Source of the DNA: Mesodorylaimus sp. YZB2_4
Lineage: Eukaryota; Nematoda; Enoplea; Dorylaimida; Dorylaimidae
Direction: 5' to 3'
NCBI GenBank assembly: GCA_030248295.1
Contig: JASANH010001367.1
Span: 186,001-250,000 of the forward strand
Length of the DNA stretch: 64,000 nt
Below the pieces are notes generated by a model. The model searched no databases. It was not told the origin of the DNA and was given only the letters and a program-made list of their open reading frames with translations. A program made the position numbers and the translations under genes. The number at the start of each line of letters is the position of its first letter. Position 1 is the stretch's first letter. Of this stretch, positions 59,039 through 64,000 are shown piece after piece.

Positions 59039-60035
59039 TTTCGATTTCGTTCCTTTTCATAGGAAAAAGCGAACTTCCCTTCCCCTTTTAGCCCACACTT
59101 TTCGTGCCCTTTTTGCGAGAATGGATCTCCGATAGTCGACGTACGTGGCCGACTGCTTTTTTATGCCGAATCGAAATTAGCGTAAAATGGGAAGGAAAAA
59201 AGATGAATAAATAAAACGGGATACGTATGGCTGGCGAGTGGCTGCCACGACAACACCCAGACCAATCGCCACGCCCGCTGTGCCTCGTCTCCCAGGGCAC
59301 GCGGGTCGCCAAACAATGAGGTAAGCAGTCTTCCTAGAGCGTATTCAAATGTGGACACACCCCAAGTTTCATCCTGCAGCATAAAAACATGGCTGTCCTA
59401 ACCTTAGACGCTGTGACAACCATACAGCGGGTGTGCCACGAGAATTGCTGCTTTTCTGCAGAGCGGGAAGTCTGTCACTTTACACTGCCTCTTTGGATTC
59501 TGCATTCAATTGTCATTCAAGCCACTTCCCTTCCTGTTCTTGTCTTCCCACATCAGCGCACTCGAGGCTGGAGGAGGGGCACTTTGCACTAGAAATAATT
59601 TACTGGACCGGGAGTCGACCACTCGCTGGGGCAGACGCCGAACCCATCAGGCCATGAGCCCGCAACCGAGAACCGTAGAATGCATGATACTGCATTAGGA
59701 CCACAGCTTACTCGCAGAAGGATATAACTTACAGAGCATCCTACCCGTTAGGTTTATTTATACGTCTAACGTGAACCATTTTTCTTGCACCAAGCAGATA
59801 AATACAGCGGTATATCCAATTACAGCCCAGCTAAATCCAACTTGGGTAAATCACCGTCGGAATATACAGTATAGAGTGCGAGAATGTGCCAGAAGGGCCA
59901 ATAGATCAATAGCAAACATGCAAATCGATATTCACCACGTCACCATTAAAATCAATACCAATAAATCGATAGAACTACCACTCAACATTCATGACCAGGC
60001 TGTCCTCCCTTCTGTTCATAATGCCCATCGAATGT
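59039..60035. other. Intergenic, WBP2 to GLG1
   Basis: About 1 kb containing the GLG1 promoter and the WBP2 3' untranslated region. Open frames on both strands are unremarkable. Confidence 0.35.
59753..59758 (-). terminator. Candidate polyadenylation signal of WBP2
   Basis: TTTATT on the plus strand is AATAAA on the minus strand, about 280 bases past the WBP2 stop. Confidence 0.3.
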
Positions 60036-62317
60036 TTACTGTTTGGTGACCTGATCGTAAGCCGGTGGTGGTTTCATGGCCTGAATGACAGAGATTATTT
60101 GAAAAAGATCATGACAGCATGGACAATCCGGTAGGTCGACTTACATATGGATCGCCGTTGTAATAAGCCGCAGCGGCGGCCGGTTGCGTTTGCTGACTTC
60201 CAAAAGCTTCAGCTTCTTTCGAACAAGCTAGAAAGCAACGACCACGATTTATGGACCAAGATACTGCGGGGGGGGGGGGGGGGCATGGCCACGAAACCCG
60301 TTTCCGGGTACGCATCCTCCTTGTCATGGATGTCATGGCCAAGACATCAACCCGACGGGTTCCTGCCGCGCCTGGTGGCCGCTCGATACGCATCTATCAC
60401 GCTACTATATTTCATGCAATAGAGTATTAGGTCTTCCTGTAAGACAAGTCGTCCTGGTATACCCTTCATCCCAGAATCAAGACCGCTCCACTTTTGAACG
60501 TCCCGGCTGCTTATGAAAGAGCTACCTGGTCCTAATCACTGAAAGAAATGTGCATCAGCACAAACCACAACCGCTGTGGCAGCCATGGTCTGCGAGGGTG
60601 ACAGAATATGAGGACCCAACCAAGCACCTACCATTCCCACCCTGTCCACTTCCAGGAGCCGATGCTTGCTGAGGTGGATAAGAATATTGTTGCTGCTGCG
60701 GTTGCGGGTACGGATAGGGTGGTTGTTGTTGTTGGTATGGATACGGTTGTTGTTGGGGATTCGGATTGGGCGACTGCTGTTGCGGAAACTGTCCTTGCTG
60801 CGGCTGCGGTGGCATGGGAGCGATACCCGCGTACGGAGGTGGCGCTTCGTACATGTAAACCGTTCCAGCTGAAAAAATTATGGTATAAATCACATGATTA
60901 TCGGGAGAATTATAAGACATACGGGCTGGTGTGTCCGGGAATGCGTTAGTGGGTACGTTTAGTCCGTAATAGTTTTGACCAGAAAACGAGTAATAGGATG
61001 GCGGAGCGCTGAAATAATTTCCGCTGGGAGGCGAGTACGGTGGTGGCGCCGCGTACGAAGCATGGCGACGAGCTAGAAGACGAAAGAAAATTGCATATTG
61101 CTCCTGAAGCCTCATGGAATCGTAACAGCGCTGCTCAAGGCAGAAGAAGTGAACAAAAAGGGATTTTCTCTAATATAAAGCGCGTATAAACAAGGGCTTC
61201 ATGAAACCAGAACTACCAGGTACTGTACAGCCTAATAAGGACATCCGCTGAAAAACGCTGTCTTCTACCCTAGTTTAGTTCACATCTGGGACCAGACTAT
61301 ATTCAAGAGAGCAAGCCCCGTAGCAAGTGAGATCCGCACGGTCGCCAGATGGAATTAATTGGTCTCGTACTACCCAATAAAATAGCGCCCTTACCTAAGC
61401 TGGCAGCGTTCAACAACGCTTCACCGAATTCGATGCAACCACCCGCGTAGAACGTCAGCTTGAATATGGCATCGCCCATCCAATTGCCATTCGGTTGCGC
61501 CAACACTTGGCCTTTCAAATAGTTGGCACCGAATACGGGTTGCTCTAATTTCACATCACGAACAGCGTGAAACGGAATGCTGAACGAGAGTAAGCGATCA
61601 CGGCTGTCCTTGTTGGTGAATACGATCTGAAACGATCAGAGTTAATTCACAAGTCATCAAAATTTTTTATTTACAGTCGATAATGTTTGATGGCTTTCAT
61701 TACTTTGAGCACCCAAATTAACTCATTGATTGCAAAACTGAGCCAATAAAAAGAAGGATCCCTGTCATAAAATTTCCATCACCTTTTCAGAAGTTTTATT
61801 GGTCAAGCTTCCGATTTTAAGCACATGTTTCTAAAGAATGCCTGAGTTAGCGGTTTTATGAGATTTTTTGTGAACAATGGGTTCCAAGGACCTACGTATT
61901 ATTGATTTGAGATCAGATCACTGAAAAATTACTAACCGACTTCTCCTAAATTTCCCGACACATGTCTAGAAGAGGAAACCAACGAGAATTTTCCGAGTCC
62001 TTCTGAGGGGCAGGTTGAGAACAAGCGATAAATCCCGAATCCCTCCAGCATAAGGAAATGACTACCTATGCCAACCCGTATCAGTCCCTTACTCGATGAC
62101 TGGTCAAATACAACGGGCCCTTCTTCTTGCCCTTGAACACTGGATCTCGTCCATCGAATTCCAACGTCACTTCTTTCGAGTATATCAAAATTCTACAAAG
62201 ATTTTGTCAAGCTTTTATTATATTTTCCCATGGAAATCAAAATTCTTCAACTCACACTTCGCCGTAGTACAACAGGACACCACGTCCGTCCGGAGTGTGA
62301 GCCGTATTCAACGACAT
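60036..62317 (-). CDS. WBP2: WW domain-binding protein 2
   Basis: Seven exons (62256-62317, 62093-62192, 61395-61626, 60923-61072, 60632-60868, 60145-60227, 60036-60080) give 302 residues. The N-terminal half is a GRAM/PH-like domain: LNTAHTPDGRGVLLYYGE, FKGKKKGPLYLTSHR, MKLEQ-type QPVFGANYLKGQV and FKLTFYAGGCIEFGEALL. The C-terminal half is Pro/Gln/Tyr-rich with several PPxY motifs (PPPYSPP, PPPYAG, PPAYDQV), which bind WW domains of YAP, Nedd4-type ligases and others. It ends AYDQVTKQ. In vertebrates it is a transcriptional coactivator in Hippo/Wnt signalling. The intron at 60228-60631 holds a 16-G run. The model fits the family closely, and the domain order and start match vertebrate WBP2. 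Confidence 0.93.
60268..60283. repeat. Poly-G tract, 16 bases
   Basis: Longest G run in the window, inside the 404-base WBP2 intron (60228-60631). The same intron otherwise shows no coding signal. Confidence 0.85.
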
Positions 62318-63334
62318 TTTTTGACGAAATTTCTGTTGGAATCGACTAATCGCCTCGAAAGTTCAAGCTGCTTATCGGATTTCCTCAACTCGACGAAGAC
62401 ACACGCATTTGCACACATGACAGGCAACCGTCTCCAAGTAGTTACGTAGCGGTCGCAAAATGGCGGGAATTTCAAATTTGCAAGTGGTGGGTGAAAGAAA
62501 TAGAGACAAGCTACTGTTTACGCTAGCGTGCATTTTTGATAGTGATTACAAAACCTTGAGCCTCTGAAGCGAGTAGCCGGATGTTTGACAAGGTAGGTGA
62601 CATAATGACTGAGCCTGAACCAACGCTTACCTTAGACGGCATGGCATGGCATAGCATTACCTGCGGGTAAGCATTGCCGCGAACATGGAGTGTGGTTCAT
62701 GTTCATGTTTTACCATATCACCAAACGCAGATATGGGCTCGAGGGTGAAGACTACACAAGAAATGATTCAGCCTGGCCGCGAGTCGAACACTCACCCTTA
62801 ACTGCGCACCTGGCATGACTGGCGGGCGCTTAGGTTTCTGGTGGTTTCAATGCTGACCTATACCCATAGGATATCCCATAGTTGAGAATCCCCCACCAGC
62901 CAAATCGAACGATCAAAGGGCCACGGCCACAGAAGAGGATGGACTCCAGTTGCTTATCTCTGTATCTCTGGCTACTCTGTTCTCCATCCACTTGCTTCTT
63001 TGCGCACTACTTTTAAGCAGTCCGAAAGAAACACCCATTTGTTGTGCCCGTCTGCCGGTCCTGCCTAAACCACACCATAATTTCAATGCTAAGCTACGGC
63101 CCTAATCGATTGCAATGTGAATACGGAATGATCTGTGTCTTTATGTCAGGTCAGTTTCTCTGTCTCCTTGCCTTTCTTCCAAAGGCTACATCCATGTGAT
63201 AAGGGATATGTTGGCCAGTCTCAACATGACACTGTATTCAAACACAGACACTTGTGACAATAACAGATGGTTTCGTTTCTTCCTTGAGGTAGCTCACGCA
63301 TTTTACGTCATCAACCGCCACCACAATCCTGCGC
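62318..63334. other. Intergenic, claudin-like to WBP2
   Basis: 1 kb holding the WBP2 promoter and the 3' end of the claudin-like gene. No other gene was recognised. Confidence 0.35.
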
Positions 63335-63990
63335 TCAAGGCAGGAAAGATCTAGCCTCGTATTTAGTACACGTAATTGCCATCAGAGCCACAAATACTGC
63401 CAGAAGAAGAATGATATCGGCTGCTATGGCACACAATAGCGAATAGCCCACAAACTGATTTCGCTCCATGTTCACTCCCCACACGATCAGAGCTGTCAAA
63501 ACAGCAGCACATGCCAACGCAGCGAAGAGAGGTAGAGCTGGGGCAGCCAAAGGTCGACCCCGCTTGAAACAACCAATTATGGCCATGATGAAACCAGTGA
63601 TGCATAGCAAGACGGCTATGATCAAAAAGGCCACCGTGAATTTTTGGATGGTGGTGGCATTCTGAAAAAATGTGATTCTGCTACTGCCCGCACATTGATT
63701 ACCGGGAGCTCAACACTGGGGTGTCAGTATTTCTTACCATCCAGTTATAGACGCATCCAGCTTGAAACATTTGATTCCATGCGAAGCAATACCACATCAG
63801 ACCTAACGACTGCTGCCATCCTGACCAGTCGATCCAGTAAACCCATACCTGAACCACAGAAAAACTATGTAAAAGGCAAACTTGCAAGGCTTGTCTGTGG
63901 GATTACCGGTGTCAGCATAGCAACCACGAGCAACACTGCCGATGTGGCCATTTGGACAATATACAATGCAAGCAAGGGATGATAGCACAT
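63335..63990 (-). CDS. Claudin/PMP22-like four-transmembrane protein
   Basis: Three exons (63907-63990, 63738-63848, 63335-63661) give 173 residues. TM1 is LYIVQMATSAVLLVVAML. The first extracellular loop contains the claudin-type signature W...LGLMWYC...C (SGWQQSLGLMWYCF, AGCVYNW). TM2 (FTVAFLIIAVLLCITGFIMAIIG), TM3 (LPLFAALACAAVLTALIVWGV) and TM4 (LLCAIAADIILLLAVFVALMAI) follow, then a short tail. Members form cell junctions or act as channel or receptor partners. The ATG at 63990 is only ten bases from the window end, so an earlier start or 5' exon cannot be excluded. The nematode clc-like group is the best guess; the gene-level assignment is open. Confidence 0.75.
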
Positions 63991-64000
63991 TTTGGTATTC

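Noticed and set aside
1-64000. tRNA, rRNA, CRISPR array, bacterial operon or ribosome-binding features
   Set aside because: None seen by eye; the gene structure is eukaryotic with spliceosomal introns throughout.

Overview
This is eukaryotic DNA, almost certainly from a small-genome ecdysozoan and most likely a nematode. Genes are packed on both strands and split by many short GT-AG introns, mostly 45 to 65 bases. Three cuticlin-like ZP-domain genes closely follow the nematode CUT/CUTL pattern. A DEG/ENaC pair, a Cys-loop channel and an AGO-clade Argonaute fit the same picture. I saw no spliced leader, tRNA, rRNA or CRISPR array. The nematode call is inferred from protein families; a tardigrade or other ecdysozoan is not excluded.

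Layout, left to right. A head-to-head pair of DEG/ENaC sodium channel genes (0.6-5.3 kb) is followed by two tandem minus-strand genes that each join an N-terminal CARD to a TKL-type kinase (5.8-10.3 kb). Next come a SET/MYND (SMYD-type) gene and a divergent 23-exon condensin NCAPD2 gene (10.7-18.6 kb). ZP gene 1 lies at 19-21.2 kb. A 1.6 kb inverted-repeat transposable element with a second element nested inside covers 22.8-24.4 kb. A divergent Cys-loop channel (25.3-27.6 kb) precedes two convergent paralogous cysteine-rich type II membrane proteins of a family I do not recognise (27.8-31.4 kb). ZP genes 2 and 3 converge at 32.4-37.1 kb. Argonaute (38.0-44.0 kb), a TIGAR-like phosphatase (44.4-46.2 kb), a cation-dependent mannose-6-phosphate receptor homologue (47.0-48.5 kb), a rhodopsin-family GPCR (49.9-51.3 kb), a decayed PP1-like phosphatase (52.3-53.3 kb), GLG1 (54.2-59.0 kb), WBP2 (60.0-62.3 kb) and a claudin-like four-pass protein (63.3-64.0 kb) complete the window.

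Exon models were built by hand from splice consensus, reading-frame phase and paralogue or family alignment. In every complete model the exon lengths sum to a multiple of three. The genes do not form one pathway. Local themes are cuticle or apical matrix (three ZP genes), excitability (DEG/ENaC, Cys-loop channel, GPCR) and Golgi/lysosome trafficking (M6PR-like, GLG1). The most interesting items are the CARD-kinase pair, the rebuilt pore of the Cys-loop channel, the unrecognised type II membrane protein pair, and the M6PR-like protein that appears to have lost part of its sugar-binding pocket.
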